Notes: generated by a model not told the origin, from the letters alone. Counted from the stretch's first letter, positions 7,436 through 16,081 are shown. The stretch is 37,795 nucleotides of DNA from Oscillospiraceae bacterium (GCA_017409205.1 JAFQTF010000051.1:1-37795); one strand, 5' to 3'. Numbers and translations: made by a program.

Positions 7436-8365
7436 ATGGCTTGGCTGGAATTTACCATCGACACCACCTCGGAGAAGATCGGTCATGTGGTCACAAACCT
7501 GACCGCCCGGGGATTTGCAGACCTGGTTATTGAGGATCAGGAGGAATTTGAAACTTTCCTGGAAGACAACCGGGCTTACTGGGACTATATTGATGAAGAC
7601 CTGCAGGAGAAGCTGCAGGGACTTTCCCATATCAAACTGTATCTGGAGGATACGGATTGCGCCGGACGGATGCGTCTGGAGGCGGCCGTGTCCGAACTGG
7701 GCCTTTCCATGAAGGCTCAGCTCCTGGAAGAGACCAACTGGGAGGAAAGCTGGAAGGACAACTATCCGCCCCAGCCCATCGGCGAAAAAATCGTGATCCT
7801 GCCCTACTGGCTGGCCGGCACGGAAGGGGACCGGCTGCCGGTGATCCTGGATCCGGGCCTGACCTTCGGCACCGGCGCCCATCCCACCACCCAGATGGTG
7901 GTGGAAACCATGGAGGAACTGGTGAAGCCCGGCTTTTCCTGCCTGGATCTGGGCAGCGGCAGCGGAATCCTGTCCCTGACTGCCCTGCGTCTCGGTGCGC
8001 AGACAGCCACCGGCATCGATATCGATCCCAAGGCCGAGGATATCGCCCGGGAGAACGCTGCCTACAACGGCTTTTCCGCCCCCGCCTTCACTGCGCTCAC
8101 CGGCAATGTCACCGAGGACAAGGCTGTGATGGAGGCTCTGGCTGCCAAGGAATATGATTTGGTGCTGGTAAACATCGTGGCGGATGTGATCATCGGCCTG
8201 GCCCCGGTGCTGCCCAATTTCCTGACGGAAAAAAGCGTCCTCATCTGCTCCGGAATCCTGGATATCCGGCTGCAGGATGTGCTGGATGCCCTGACTGCCG
8301 CGGGACTCACGGTAACTGCCGTGAAGGAAAAAGAGGACTGGCGCTGCGTTACCGCCCGCCGTTAA
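7436..8365 (+). CDS. prmA: Ribosomal protein L11 methyltransferase
   Basis: PrmA uses S-adenosylmethionine to trimethylate ribosomal protein L11. The protein has 309 residues. An N-terminal L11-recognition domain covers about 1-110. A class I methyltransferase domain follows, with FGTGAHPTT at 144-152, the SAM-binding motif LDLGSGSGIL at 170-179, the acidic GIDIDP after strand 2 near 193-198, and VNIVAD near 245-250. The start is ATG 7436, with AGGAGG at 7422-7427. An in-frame ATG at 7403 would leave this ribosome binding site inside the gene and add residues unlike the family N-terminus. It is followed 22 bp later by the DUF4015 protein gene, probably in one operon. Confidence 0.95.
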   Translation: MAWLEFTIDTTSEKIGHVVTNLTARGFADLVIEDQEEFETFLEDNRAYWDYIDEDLQEKLQGLSHIKLYLEDTDCAGRMRLEAAVSELGLSMKAQLLEETNWEESWKDNYPPQPIGEKIVILPYWLAGTEGDRLPVILDPGLTFGTGAHPTTQMVVETMEELVKPGFSCLDLGSGSGILSLTALRLGAQTATGIDIDPKAEDIARENAAYNGFSAPAFTALTGNVTEDKAVMEALAAKEYDLVLVNIVADVIIGLAPVLPNFLTEKSVLICSGILDIRLQDVLDALTAAGLTVTAVKEKEDWRCVTARR

Positions 8366-8387
8366 CGATTCCAAAAAGGAGAACCCT

Positions 8388-9500
8388 ATGAGAATTCCCT
8401 ATCGCACCCAGCGCATTATGCAGCGTGTGGGTATCATCTTTCTGATCTTTCTGATGCTGTTCATCATCGCCTGGTTCTGCAGTGTCATTTTCCTGGAACG
8501 TCATGTGGTCTATACCCGGGAAGGCGCCATGCTGGACATGGAGATCTCCGCCAACGATATCATCGGCGAGGTGGCCAAGCCCCCCGTGGGCAGCACCAAC
8601 ATCACCATTTTCTACAATGAAGGTGACGACGCGGTGGATATGTCCGGCGAGCTGCAGCAGCTGGACGGCTATTTCATTGATATCGAGGAACTGAAGAACA
8701 ACATTGCCGGAGCCTGGGATCTGCTGGAGCCGCTGAAGGCCAACACCCCAGTCATGATCGACCTGAAGGGCGGCTATGGCTCCGCCTACTACAGCTCCAC
8801 CCTGCCGGGGATCATCACCTCATCAGAAGTCAGCGTGGCTTCCGTGGACGAGCTGATCGGCTACATGAGTGAGAAGAATTTCTACAAGATTGCCCGGATC
8901 TCCGCGCTCCGGGACTACAACTACGGTTTGAATCATGTGCCTGCCGGCCTGATGCACGTCAACGGTCTGGGCCTGTGGCCTGATGAGGGCCACTGCTACT
9001 GGCTGGATCCGACGAAGGAAGAAACCATCAACTGGATCATCTCCATCATCAAGGAGATCAAGAACATGGGCTTTGATGAAGTGGTGCTGACAGATTTTCG
9101 GTTCCCGGACAGCGACAAGTACCGCTTCAACGGCGATAAGCCCACCGCCCTGGCAGAAGCTGCCGCCAAGCTGCTGGCTGCCTGCGGTGACAATGATTTC
9201 ACCGTGTCCTTCCAGGTGCCGGACGGTACCTTCCTGCTGCCGGAGGGCCGCTCCAGAATGTATCTGGAAAACATCTCTGCCACCAATGTGGGCATGATGG
9301 TCTCCCAGACCAGCGAGACCATTACCCAGCCGGAGCTGCGTCTGGTGTTCATTGCCGAGACCAACGACACCCGCTTCAATGCCTATGGCTGCCTGCGGCC
9401 CATTGCCGTTTCTACTGCCATGGAGGCGCAGAAAGCTGCTGCCGCTGCCCAGGCCAAGGAAGAGGCACGACAGGAGGCCTCCAGCGGCCGATACGGTTAA
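8388..9500 (+). CDS. Membrane-anchored DUF4015-like putative glycoside hydrolase
   Basis: The 370-residue protein has one N-terminal membrane anchor (about 13-35) and an outward-facing domain. The domain has the layout of a barrel related to the putative glycosyl hydrolase family DUF4015: MIDLKGGYG (123-131), ARISALRD (169-176), WLDPTKEE (205-212) and GFDEVVLTDFRFP (228-240). The aspartates in the last motif would be the candidate catalytic residues by analogy. The C-terminus is an Ala/Gln/Glu-rich helix. The ribosome binding site is AAAGGAG. It probably shares the prmA transcript and ends at a strong bidirectional terminator. The substrate is unknown; cell-wall or exopolysaccharide glycans are a guess from its location. 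Confidence 0.65.
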   Translation: MRIPYRTQRIMQRVGIIFLIFLMLFIIAWFCSVIFLERHVVYTREGAMLDMEISANDIIGEVAKPPVGSTNITIFYNEGDDAVDMSGELQQLDGYFIDIEELKNNIAGAWDLLEPLKANTPVMIDLKGGYGSAYYSSTLPGIITSSEVSVASVDELIGYMSEKNFYKIARISALRDYNYGLNHVPAGLMHVNGLGLWPDEGHCYWLDPTKEETINWIISIIKEIKNMGFDEVVLTDFRFPDSDKYRFNGDKPTALAEAAAKLLAACGDNDFTVSFQVPDGTFLLPEGRSRMYLENISATNVGMMVSQTSETITQPELRLVFIAETNDTRFNAYGCLRPIAVSTAMEAQKAAAAAQAKEEARQEASSGRYG

Positions 9501-9506
9501 AAAACA

Positions 9507-9536
9507 AGTCCCATTCCTTTCGGAATGGGACTTTTT
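9507..9536. terminator. Bidirectional terminator between convergent genes
   Basis: An 11-bp perfect stem (9507-9517 with 9522-9532, AGTCCCATTCC) has a TTTC loop. A T run follows on the plus strand (9532-9536), and a T-rich run follows on the minus strand, so it serves both the DUF4015 gene and ricT. Confidence 0.9.
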
Positions 9537-9554
9537 CTGTGCAGATATTCTTTA

Positions 9555-10880
9555 TCAGCCTTCACTCTGGGGCTTGGGCTTGCGGTGACGGCGATGGCTG
9601 GGACGGCGGTGAGGCTTCTTTGCCTGCTCCGGTGCGCCTTCCTTTGCCTCAGGTGCTTCTTTGGGCTCTTTGGCTTCCTTCTGCTCCCGGGGCTGTCTGG
9701 GGGGACGGGGTTCCTTCTTTTCCCGGGGATGGGATTCTGACTTGGGCTCTTCGGACTTTTCGGTCTCCGGCTTTTGCTCGACCCTGTTCTGTTCTCCCTG
9801 TCCTCTGCTTCTGCGGCGGCGGGAACGGGCATGCTTCTGGAGCTGGGCAGCCTCGGCAGGCTGCTCCTCTGCTGCAGCTTCCATCTGCGGCTCCTCCACG
9901 ATCTGCTCGGTGCTGTACTTGAACCGGATGGGCTCCAGCAGCAGCTTCTCCTCCTCGGGCTCCCGGCGGGTGCGCTTGCCATTGCCGGAAATGGGGGCCA
10001 GATCCGCAGGGATGGGAGGATCATTCTTCTTGGCCTTGCCGTTTCGCAGAATGGCTACATCTGTATTGGGGAATACGGAGATCTGCTCCGGGGCATCCTC
10101 CATGCGGATCTTCACCCGCTGCCGCAGCAGATCCACCTCCACCACGGTGCCCCGGCCTTCGGGGGTATCCACGAAGGAATCCATCTTAGGGCTGGTGCGG
10201 ATCAGATCCTCGTAGGCTTCCTGCTCATACTTCAGGCAGCACATCAGGCGGCCGCAGGTGCCGGAGATCTTGGTGGGGTTCAGGCTAAGATTCTGGGTTT
10301 TGGCCATTTTGATGGACACCGGCTGGAAATCATCCAGGAAGCTGGCACAGCAGAAGGGGCGTCCGCAGATACCCAGTCCGCCGACCATCTTGGCCTTGTC
10401 CCGGACGCCGATCTGCCGCAGCTCGATGCGGGTGTGGAACACGGAGGCCAGATTCTTCACCAGTTCCCGGAAGTCCACCCGCTCATCGGCGGTAAAGTAG
10501 AACAGGATCTTGCTGCCGTCAAAGGCCACCTCGGCGGACACCAGCTGCATATCCAGCTGATGATCGGCGATCTTCTGCAGACAGACTTCGTAGGCCTTCT
10601 TTTCCTTTGCGCGGTTTTCGGCAATGGTCTTCTCGTCCTGGGCGTTTGCCAGACGGATAACACAGCGCAGGGGCGCCACCACATCCTTGGGAGGGATCAT
10701 ATGGTTGCCGCCGATGCAGATGCCGTACTCGGCGCCGCGGGCGGTATCGATGATCACATGGTCACCGGATTTGTATTCCGCGCCGTTGGGATCAAAATAA
10801 TATATTTTCTGGCCGGGGCGGAACTGAATGTCCACCACCTCCACAGGGGAGTCCGGCTTTTGCAGGATTTCTTCTTCCAT
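9555..10880 (-). CDS. ricT: PSP1-domain protein RicT (YaaT) with a long basic tail
   Basis: RicT belongs to the RicA-RicF-RicT complex which, in Bacillus, binds iron-sulfur clusters and helps RNase Y process mRNAs; it also affects sporulation and competence. The 441-residue protein carries the conserved core to about residue 265. It includes six cysteines in two CxxxxCC-type groups: ICGRPFCC (Cys172, 177, 178) and TCGRLMCC (Cys209, 214, 215). After about residue 300 comes a low-complexity Glu/Lys/Arg/Pro tail of some 140 residues with several arginine clusters (RRRRSR). Bacillus RicT is about 275 residues, so the tail is an addition and may bind RNA. The start ATG follows AAGGAG. It lies downstream of holB, the conserved order in Firmicutes. 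Confidence 0.9.
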   Translation of the reverse strand: MEEEILQKPDSPVEVVDIQFRPGQKIYYFDPNGAEYKSGDHVIIDTARGAEYGICIGGNHMIPPKDVVAPLRCVIRLANAQDEKTIAENRAKEKKAYEVCLQKIADHQLDMQLVSAEVAFDGSKILFYFTADERVDFRELVKNLASVFHTRIELRQIGVRDKAKMVGGLGICGRPFCCASFLDDFQPVSIKMAKTQNLSLNPTKISGTCGRLMCCLKYEQEAYEDLIRTSPKMDSFVDTPEGRGTVVEVDLLRQRVKIRMEDAPEQISVFPNTDVAILRNGKAKKNDPPIPADLAPISGNGKRTRREPEEEKLLLEPIRFKYSTEQIVEEPQMEAAAEEQPAEAAQLQKHARSRRRRSRGQGEQNRVEQKPETEKSEEPKSESHPREKKEPRPPRQPREQKEAKEPKEAPEAKEGAPEQAKKPHRRPSHRRHRKPKPQSEG

Positions 10881-10931
10881 TGATGTTGCTCCTTATCGTT
10901 CATGTCCTTGCGGGAAAGGGTGCGCCCCACC

Positions 10932-10979
10932 TCGAATCGGAATTCGTTGATTGCCGGTGACGATCATACTTCGATTCGA
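10932..10979 (-). repeat. Intergenic palindromic repeat, copy B
   Basis: The core hairpin GATTGCC-GGT-GACGATC (10949-10965) lies within an outer dyad TCGAATCG (10932-10939) with CGATTCGA (10972-10979). It shares CCGGCAATC and ATTCCGATTC (minus strand) with copies A and C. It lies between holB and ricT. Confidence 0.65.
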
Positions 10980-11015
10980 CGCGGATCAGCCCGCATTGAC
11001 AGCATTTATCCTTCT

Positions 11016-11963
11016 TTATCGCAAAGCCCAGGTGAGCCAGCCGCATACGGCGGCGGGAGACACATTGGCGCCGGTGTATTCCAGGGCTTTTTTCAGGCTG
11101 CGGCTGATGTCGTACAGTTCTGCTGCTGTGCGGCTTTGCCCCAGGGTGCGGGACAGGGGAGACAGGGCCTGCACACCGCTGCGCAGGGACAGGGCCTCTT
11201 CCGTCAGCGCCAGCCAGCTTTGCAGGATCTCACTGAGAGCATCCCGCTTCCATTTTTCCATGGGCGTCAGCGTCTGTGTCAGTAGCAGGGGGTCCTTTTC
11301 CGTCAGCGCCCGGATCAGATCTTCGGTCTGGGGCGGTACTGCGCCGCCGGATTCCAGCAGCTCCAGAGCCTGACCCAGAAATCCGCCGCTGCGGACTGCG
11401 GCTGCCGCCACGGCCTCCGGGGAAGCATCCGGAAACCGGGCTGCCAGAAAGCTTTGCAGCGTTTCCTCCGGCAGAGCCTGCATCTTCAGCTCCGTACAGC
11501 GGGAGCGGACCGTGGGCAGGATCTTCTCCGGGTTGTCTGTCAGCAGGAAAAAGACGCCGTACTTCGGCGGCTCTTCCAGAATTTTCAGCAGGGCATTCTG
11601 GCCCTCCACACCCAGATCCTGGGGGAAGAGATAGATCTTGTAATCGGATTCGTTGGGGCGGATGAACACATCCTCCCGGAATTGCCGGACGATCTTTACC
11701 GCCACGTTTTTGTGTTCCGGATCTTCCACGGTGATATAGTCCGGATGGTTGCCGGACAGCAGCTTCCGGCAGGCATCGCACCGGCCACAGGGCTTTGAGT
11801 GTCCCTGGCAGAGAATGGCCTGAGCCATCAGCTTTGCCAGCGTTTTTTTACCGGAGCCCCGGGGACCGGAGATCAGGTAAAAGTGGGAAATATGGTTTTT
11901 TGTCAGACTCTGTGCCAGATTCTGTTTCAGCCGGTCGTTGCCCAGCAGGGTATCAAAACGCAT
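11016..11963 (-). CDS. holB: DNA polymerase III delta-prime subunit
   Basis: This is a clamp-loader ATPase subunit that helps load the sliding clamp at the replication fork. The 315-residue protein has the AAA+ Walker A motif GPRGSGKKT (33-41). The four zinc-binding cysteines sit in the usual spacing (Cys52, 59, 62, 65). The delta-prime signature GQNALLKILEEPP is present, as is an SRC sensor motif (VRSRC). The start is ATG 11963 with a GGAGGG ribosome binding site 4-5 bases upstream; an upstream in-frame start at 12005 has no such site. It is followed by ricT, as in Bacillus (holB-yaaT). Confidence 0.93.
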   Translation of the reverse strand: MRFDTLLGNDRLKQNLAQSLTKNHISHFYLISGPRGSGKKTLAKLMAQAILCQGHSKPCGRCDACRKLLSGNHPDYITVEDPEHKNVAVKIVRQFREDVFIRPNESDYKIYLFPQDLGVEGQNALLKILEEPPKYGVFFLLTDNPEKILPTVRSRCTELKMQALPEETLQSFLAARFPDASPEAVAAAAVRSGGFLGQALELLESGGAVPPQTEDLIRALTEKDPLLLTQTLTPMEKWKRDALSEILQSWLALTEEALSLRSGVQALSPLSRTLGQSRTAAELYDISRSLKKALEYTGANVSPAAVCGWLTWALR

Positions 11964-12083
11964 AATTCCCTCCGAATGAGTAAGCTGGTGATGTATTCTC
12001 CACACAGATGGAGCGAGCCCTAAGGTTGTATGATAACAAACGCAGTATAGGCTCGAATTGCCCGGGGAGGTGCGCCGCGCAGC

Positions 12084-12115
12084 GAATCAGAATATACCGA
12101 TTGCCGGCGGCAATC
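12084..12115 (-). repeat. Intergenic palindromic repeat, copy C
   Basis: A perfect 7-bp hairpin GATTGCC-GGC-GGCAATC (12099-12115) is preceded by GAATCAGAAT. The left flank GGTGCGCC (12069-12076) is also found beside copy B. It lies between ppaC and holB. The 177-bp gap contains no gene. Confidence 0.65.
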
Positions 12116-12140
12116 ACACCATAATTCAGGGTATCCCCGG

Positions 12141-13751
12141 TTAACCCCAGATGGCGGTGAGCATGGGGATGATCTGCTTTTTCCGGCTCATGACATGGGG
12201 CAGGAAGGCAGTATTCTCCTTGGGTGTGACGGAGAAAGCCTGCTGAATGGTTTCGTCGTTGCCCAGGTACATGATGGTGGTGCCTTCCAGCAGCACATCT
12301 GTGACCATGAAGATCATCATGGAGAGCTTCTTTTCCTTCTTCATGTGCTTCATCAGCTCCATCAGTTCTTCCTTTCGATCCAGGATCACGGCGGAATCCA
12401 TGCAGGTTACCTGGGAAACTGCCACAGGATGGCCGGCGATATGGAATTCCTTGTAATCCCGGGTCAGCATCTCCTGGGGACTCTTCTTGCTGATGGAGGT
12501 GGCGAAGATCAGCTTGCCCAGGAAATCCAGGGAGATGTTGCCGATCCGGGCCATCCGCTGAGCCGTCTTCACATCCCGGTCGGTACAGGTGGGGGATTTG
12601 AACATGACGGTGTCGGAGACGATGGCTGCGGCCATCAGACAGGCCAGATTGGGGGTGGGGATCAGGCCCCGCTCCCGGAACATATCGGCAATAATGGTGT
12701 TGGTGGAGCCAACAGGCTCATTGCGCAGATAGATGGGGTTGGTGGTTTCAATATCGGCAATGCGGTGGTGGTCGATGATGGCCACGATCTCTGCCTCCTC
12801 CAGACCGGGCACGGACTGGGAGGATTCGTTGTGGTCCACCAGCACCACTCTCTTGCGCCGGGGGCGCAGCAGGTGATACCGGTTCATCATGCCCACGATC
12901 TGGTCGTTTTCGTCCAGAATGGGATAGCCGGACTCCTTGTGCTTCAGGGATTCTTCCTTGGCGTACTCCACCCGGTCATCCATGTGGAAGGTGGTGATGT
13001 CCTCAGTGCGGCAGATGCGGCCGATGGGGGTGGACTGGAAGATCAGCCGGGAAGCCCGGTAGGCATCGAAGGGCGTGGTGATGATGCAGGTCTTGGTGGG
13101 GAGCTTGCGCAGATCCTCGGTCAGCTCCGTTTCGCACAGCACCAGGCAGTTGACGTTCATCTCCAGCGCACGGCGGATCATGTAAGGCTGGCTGCCGCAG
13201 ATGATGATGGAGTTGGGATCCTGCCACAGCAGGGTATCCTGGCTCTGGGGCAGGGCGATGACCACATTGCCGGAGACGGTATCGGTAGTCTCACCGGCCT
13301 CATTAAGGATGGTACCCTCCAGCACGGACAGCACATTGAACAGGGGCACCTCCTGTAGATAGCTTTCGGTGATCAGACTCATGTGGTATGCCGCCACGTG
13401 ATCCCGGGAAAGAACGCCATACAGGGTGCCGTCCTCATTGGCAACGGGCAGCGTGCCGTAATTCTTCTCCTGCATGATGTCCCAGGCACGGCCAACGGTG
13501 ACGGCGGTGCTCAGCACGGGAGGCTTCCGGAATTCCAGATCCCGGATCTGATTGTACACATTGTAAATACGCTTGGGGGCCTGAAAGCCGAAGCGGTCCA
13601 GTACGGATTTGGTCTCATCGGAGGGGGTGCCCAGACAGGCAGCTTCGAATTCCCGGTCGCCGCAGGCATTTCGCAGAGCAGCATAGGCGATGGCGGCCAC
13701 GATGGAATCGGTATCCGGGTTACGGTGTCCGGTGACATAAATGGGATCCAT
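12141..13751 (-). CDS. ppaC: Manganese-dependent inorganic pyrophosphatase with regulatory CBS-DRTGG insert
   Basis: This family II (DHH) enzyme hydrolyses pyrophosphate to drive biosynthetic reactions in the cytoplasm. At 536 residues it is the long, nucleotide-regulated form. The N-terminal metal site is GHRNPDTDS (8-16). The insert consists of a CBS domain (about 75-125), a DRTGG domain (about 130-245) and a second CBS domain (about 248-300). The DHH motifs follow as VDHNES (305-310) and IDHHR (326-330), then the DHHA2-like C-terminal half. CBS-containing pyrophosphatases are inhibited by AMP or ADP and activated by ATP or diadenosine polyphosphates; that is known for the family and not shown here. 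The start ATG follows AAAGGAGG. Confidence 0.92.
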   Translation of the reverse strand: MDPIYVTGHRNPDTDSIVAAIAYAALRNACGDREFEAACLGTPSDETKSVLDRFGFQAPKRIYNVYNQIRDLEFRKPPVLSTAVTVGRAWDIMQEKNYGTLPVANEDGTLYGVLSRDHVAAYHMSLITESYLQEVPLFNVLSVLEGTILNEAGETTDTVSGNVVIALPQSQDTLLWQDPNSIIICGSQPYMIRRALEMNVNCLVLCETELTEDLRKLPTKTCIITTPFDAYRASRLIFQSTPIGRICRTEDITTFHMDDRVEYAKEESLKHKESGYPILDENDQIVGMMNRYHLLRPRRKRVVLVDHNESSQSVPGLEEAEIVAIIDHHRIADIETTNPIYLRNEPVGSTNTIIADMFRERGLIPTPNLACLMAAAIVSDTVMFKSPTCTDRDVKTAQRMARIGNISLDFLGKLIFATSISKKSPQEMLTRDYKEFHIAGHPVAVSQVTCMDSAVILDRKEELMELMKHMKKEKKLSMMIFMVTDVLLEGTTIMYLGNDETIQQAFSVTPKENTAFLPHVMSRKKQIIPMLTAIWG

Positions 13752-13833
13752 AAAGTTACCTCCTTTTTTGCGTATGGGGAGTGGTATTTTCGATCAGACT
13801 TCAAACCTAGGCGCAGGTGACTCCGGTGGGCCG

Positions 13834-14829
13834 TTATGCGGTGATCTCGCCGGCCAGATTCTGTGTGAAGAGCGTGGAAATGGCTTCCGGCTCCATACCC
13901 TGGCCAATGGCCCACATCAGCTTGGTCATGGCAGCTTCCGAGGTCATGTCCCTGCCCTGGATGACGCCAAGCTCCAGCATTTTGTTGCCCACCTGATAGA
14001 CCCGCAGATCGGAGCTGTCGTACAGGCACTGGGTGGTGACCACGATGGAAACGCCGTCTTCAATGCAGCGGCGGATACCCCGCAGACCCTTGTTCAGGAA
14101 GCTGATGCCGCCGAGACCGAAGGCTTCGATAACGATGCCCTTGTAGCCCATGGCGCCCAGCATATCAAATACGGCAGGATTCAGACCGGGGGTCAGCTTC
14201 AGCAGAAATACCTCCCGGCTGATATCGGTGCGGAGTCTTGCTTCGCCGCTGCGCCGGGGCAGCACCTCCGGATCCACCACAAGGCCCAGATTGCTGACCT
14301 GTGCCGCATAGCGGGCGTTGACGCTTTCAAAGGCGGAGAAGCCGGAGGCTCTCACCTTTACGGCCCGGCAGCCCAGCATCACCTTTCGGTCAAAGGCCAG
14401 AAAAACACCGGGATGGCCTGCCGCTGCCATGGCAAAGGCAGTACGCAGATTGTCGGGGCCGTCGGACAGCATGTCCGCCAGAGGCAGCTGAGATCCGGTG
14501 AATACCACCGGCACATCGATGTCCGGCAGCATGAAGGTCACGGCAGAGGCGGTGTAGGCCATGGTATCGGTTCCGTGGGACACCACAATGCCGTCATAAC
14601 CTGCCCGGTGTTCAAAAATATGCCGGGCAATGAACTGCCATTCCTCAGGGCGGATATTGGAGGAATCCAGACACATCACATCCTGAACGGTGATATCGTA
14701 GTAGGTGCGCAGCTGTTCCAGCTCCCGTTCCATCACGTCGCTGCGCTGGGGCTCCAGACCCTCGCCGCCGGGAAGGGAAGCAATGGTTCCGCCTGTGGTC
14801 AGCAGGAGAATCTTCTTCTTTTCGCTCAT
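13834..14829 (-). CDS. ansA: Type I L-asparaginase
   Basis: The 331-residue cytoplasmic-type asparaginase hydrolyses L-asparagine to aspartate and ammonia. Both threonine-containing active-site signatures are present: TTGGTIAS (11-18) and SHGTDTM (84-90). There is no signal peptide, which favours the constitutive type I enzyme over the secreted type II. The start ATG is preceded by AAGGAGG. It has its own promoter and is probably separate from ppaC, whose start lies about 80 bp downstream of the ansA stop. Confidence 0.93.
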   Translation of the reverse strand: MSEKKKILLLTTGGTIASLPGGEGLEPQRSDVMERELEQLRTYYDITVQDVMCLDSSNIRPEEWQFIARHIFEHRAGYDGIVVSHGTDTMAYTASAVTFMLPDIDVPVVFTGSQLPLADMLSDGPDNLRTAFAMAAAGHPGVFLAFDRKVMLGCRAVKVRASGFSAFESVNARYAAQVSNLGLVVDPEVLPRRSGEARLRTDISREVFLLKLTPGLNPAVFDMLGAMGYKGIVIEAFGLGGISFLNKGLRGIRRCIEDGVSIVVTTQCLYDSSDLRVYQVGNKMLELGVIQGRDMTSEAAMTKLMWAIGQGMEPEAISTLFTQNLAGEITA

Positions 14830-14865
14830 GGCTGCCTCCTTGATTTATATAGTATGTCATTCTGT

Positions 14866-14894
14866 ATTATAGCCTTTGGGCCGGAAAATAGCAA
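14866..14894 (-). promoter_or_regulatory. Promoter of ansA
   Basis: On the minus strand TTGCTA (14889-14894) and TATAAT (14866-14871) are separated by 17 bp, about 37 bp upstream of the ansA ATG. The -10 box is a perfect consensus. Confidence 0.8.
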
Positions 14895-14899
14895 GCAAA

Positions 14900-14932
14900 A
14901 AAGTGCCCGGAGACAGGAAAAATGTCTCCGGG
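14900..14932 (-). terminator. Terminator of the zinc-ribbon protein gene
   Basis: A perfect 10-bp stem (14923-14932 with 14906-14915, CCCGGAGACA) is followed on the minus strand by GCAC and then a T6 run. Confidence 0.9.
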
Positions 14933-14947
14933 ACAAGGAAAGTTTCT

Positions 14948-16051
14948 TTAATTATGTGCGGGCGCTGAAGAAATTCCCCGAACCGCGCCATCCTCGGAAA
15001 GGGTCATGGAAATCAGGGAGGAAGCCACAGGCTCCGGAGCCCCCTCCGGATGAAGCTTTGCCTCAAAAGTGATCCGGGCGTCCTGCGCAAAGGGAACCTC
15101 GCACAGAAGATCCATGGTCAGGACCCGGCTGCCGGGGTCAACTGTATAGTAATTGTAAAGCCCCAGATCCGTATCGCCGCACCGGGAATTTCCCAGCCAT
15201 ATCTCCACGCGTTCCCCGGAATCATTGACCAGCAGAGTATACACTGTGATCAGGTCGTGCTCCGGCATGGTGCTGGTGCCGACGATGGCGGCATAGACGC
15301 CGTTCGTTTCAAAGAAGGGCAGGCTGACCTCCCGGATGGGCTGATCCGGCAGCTCAAAATCCACCGGGATCCGGATGGGCTCGGTTTTTCCCAAGTCTTC
15401 GTAGGTATCTCCGTCCACCAGTTCCAGAGACACGGACAGGGTCTGTATCCGGGTGATGCCAATGGCCTGCAGTGCTTCGGTGGGGATCCACAGGGAATCT
15501 CTCACGGCTTCTCCGGGCAGCAGCTCCAGCCAGACCACGCTGTCCAGCACATGGCCTTCCACTGTGATTTGGGCATCCATGCAGAGGATATGATGGTCTG
15601 TGGGATTTTCTGCCGTGTAATCCAGCCGCAGCTCACCGGTGTATGTATCCATGGTGATGCGGTCCAGTGTCACCACAAACGCATCCCACTGCGCCAGCGG
15701 CAGCCCCATGCTCTGCTCTGGGGCGGCAACCGGTTCCGGTCTTACGGTGATATACGGATCCGGCTTTGCCAGAGAGGGCAGCATAGCCAGCAGCACTATC
15801 ACCATCAGCGCCGGCAGGAGCATTCCCAGCCGGAAGGGGATGCTGTGTTCCGTTCCGGCCGGTTTTCGGGAGACCGGCTTCCGGGAGGGCGGATTTTTCC
15901 GCCCGGTAACAGTCCGGGCAGCAGGCCGGACAGCAGCTTCCGGTTTTTCCCAGGGGTCGGCAGACACGGTCCTGTGACGCAGGGAGGCGCTGCAGTAAAT
16001 GCAGTAAATATCGTCAGGATGTACTTTCTTTCGGCATTTGGGACAGCGCAT
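14948..16051 (-). CDS. Zinc-ribbon membrane protein of unknown function
   Basis: The 367-residue protein has three parts. The N-terminal zinc ribbon has CPKC at residues 3-6 and CIYC at 17-20. A basic Pro/Arg/Lys linker runs to about residue 70, and a single membrane segment covers about 74-94. The outward-facing region of about 270 residues is predicted beta-rich and has no catalytic motif I can name. The arrangement (cytoplasmic zinc ribbon, one membrane pass, extracytoplasmic beta domain) is common in uncharacterised Firmicutes proteins. The ribosome binding site is AAAGGAGG. It lies 30 bp after the nitroreductase gene and probably shares its transcript, which ends at a strong terminator. 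Confidence 0.65.
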   Translation of the reverse strand: MRCPKCRKKVHPDDIYCIYCSASLRHRTVSADPWEKPEAAVRPAARTVTGRKNPPSRKPVSRKPAGTEHSIPFRLGMLLPALMVIVLLAMLPSLAKPDPYITVRPEPVAAPEQSMGLPLAQWDAFVVTLDRITMDTYTGELRLDYTAENPTDHHILCMDAQITVEGHVLDSVVWLELLPGEAVRDSLWIPTEALQAIGITRIQTLSVSLELVDGDTYEDLGKTEPIRIPVDFELPDQPIREVSLPFFETNGVYAAIVGTSTMPEHDLITVYTLLVNDSGERVEIWLGNSRCGDTDLGLYNYYTVDPGSRVLTMDLLCEVPFAQDARITFEAKLHPEGAPEPVASSLISMTLSEDGAVRGISSAPAHN

Positions 16052-16081
16052 GATGCTCCCTCCTTTCCCCGGGTAATCCGG

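Noticed and set aside
12195-13358. A 387-codon open frame antisense to ppaC.
   Set aside because: Its residues are His/Gly/Gln-rich shadow sequence of the opposite strand. The minus-strand frame is a full, motif-complete pyrophosphatase, and no ribosome binding site precedes the antisense frame.
13752-13833. A possible fourth copy of the intergenic repeat upstream of ppaC.
   Set aside because: Only short fragments (CACCTGCGCC, ACCGGAGTCA) are similar; the GATTGCC dyad and the ATTCYG/GATTC part are missing.
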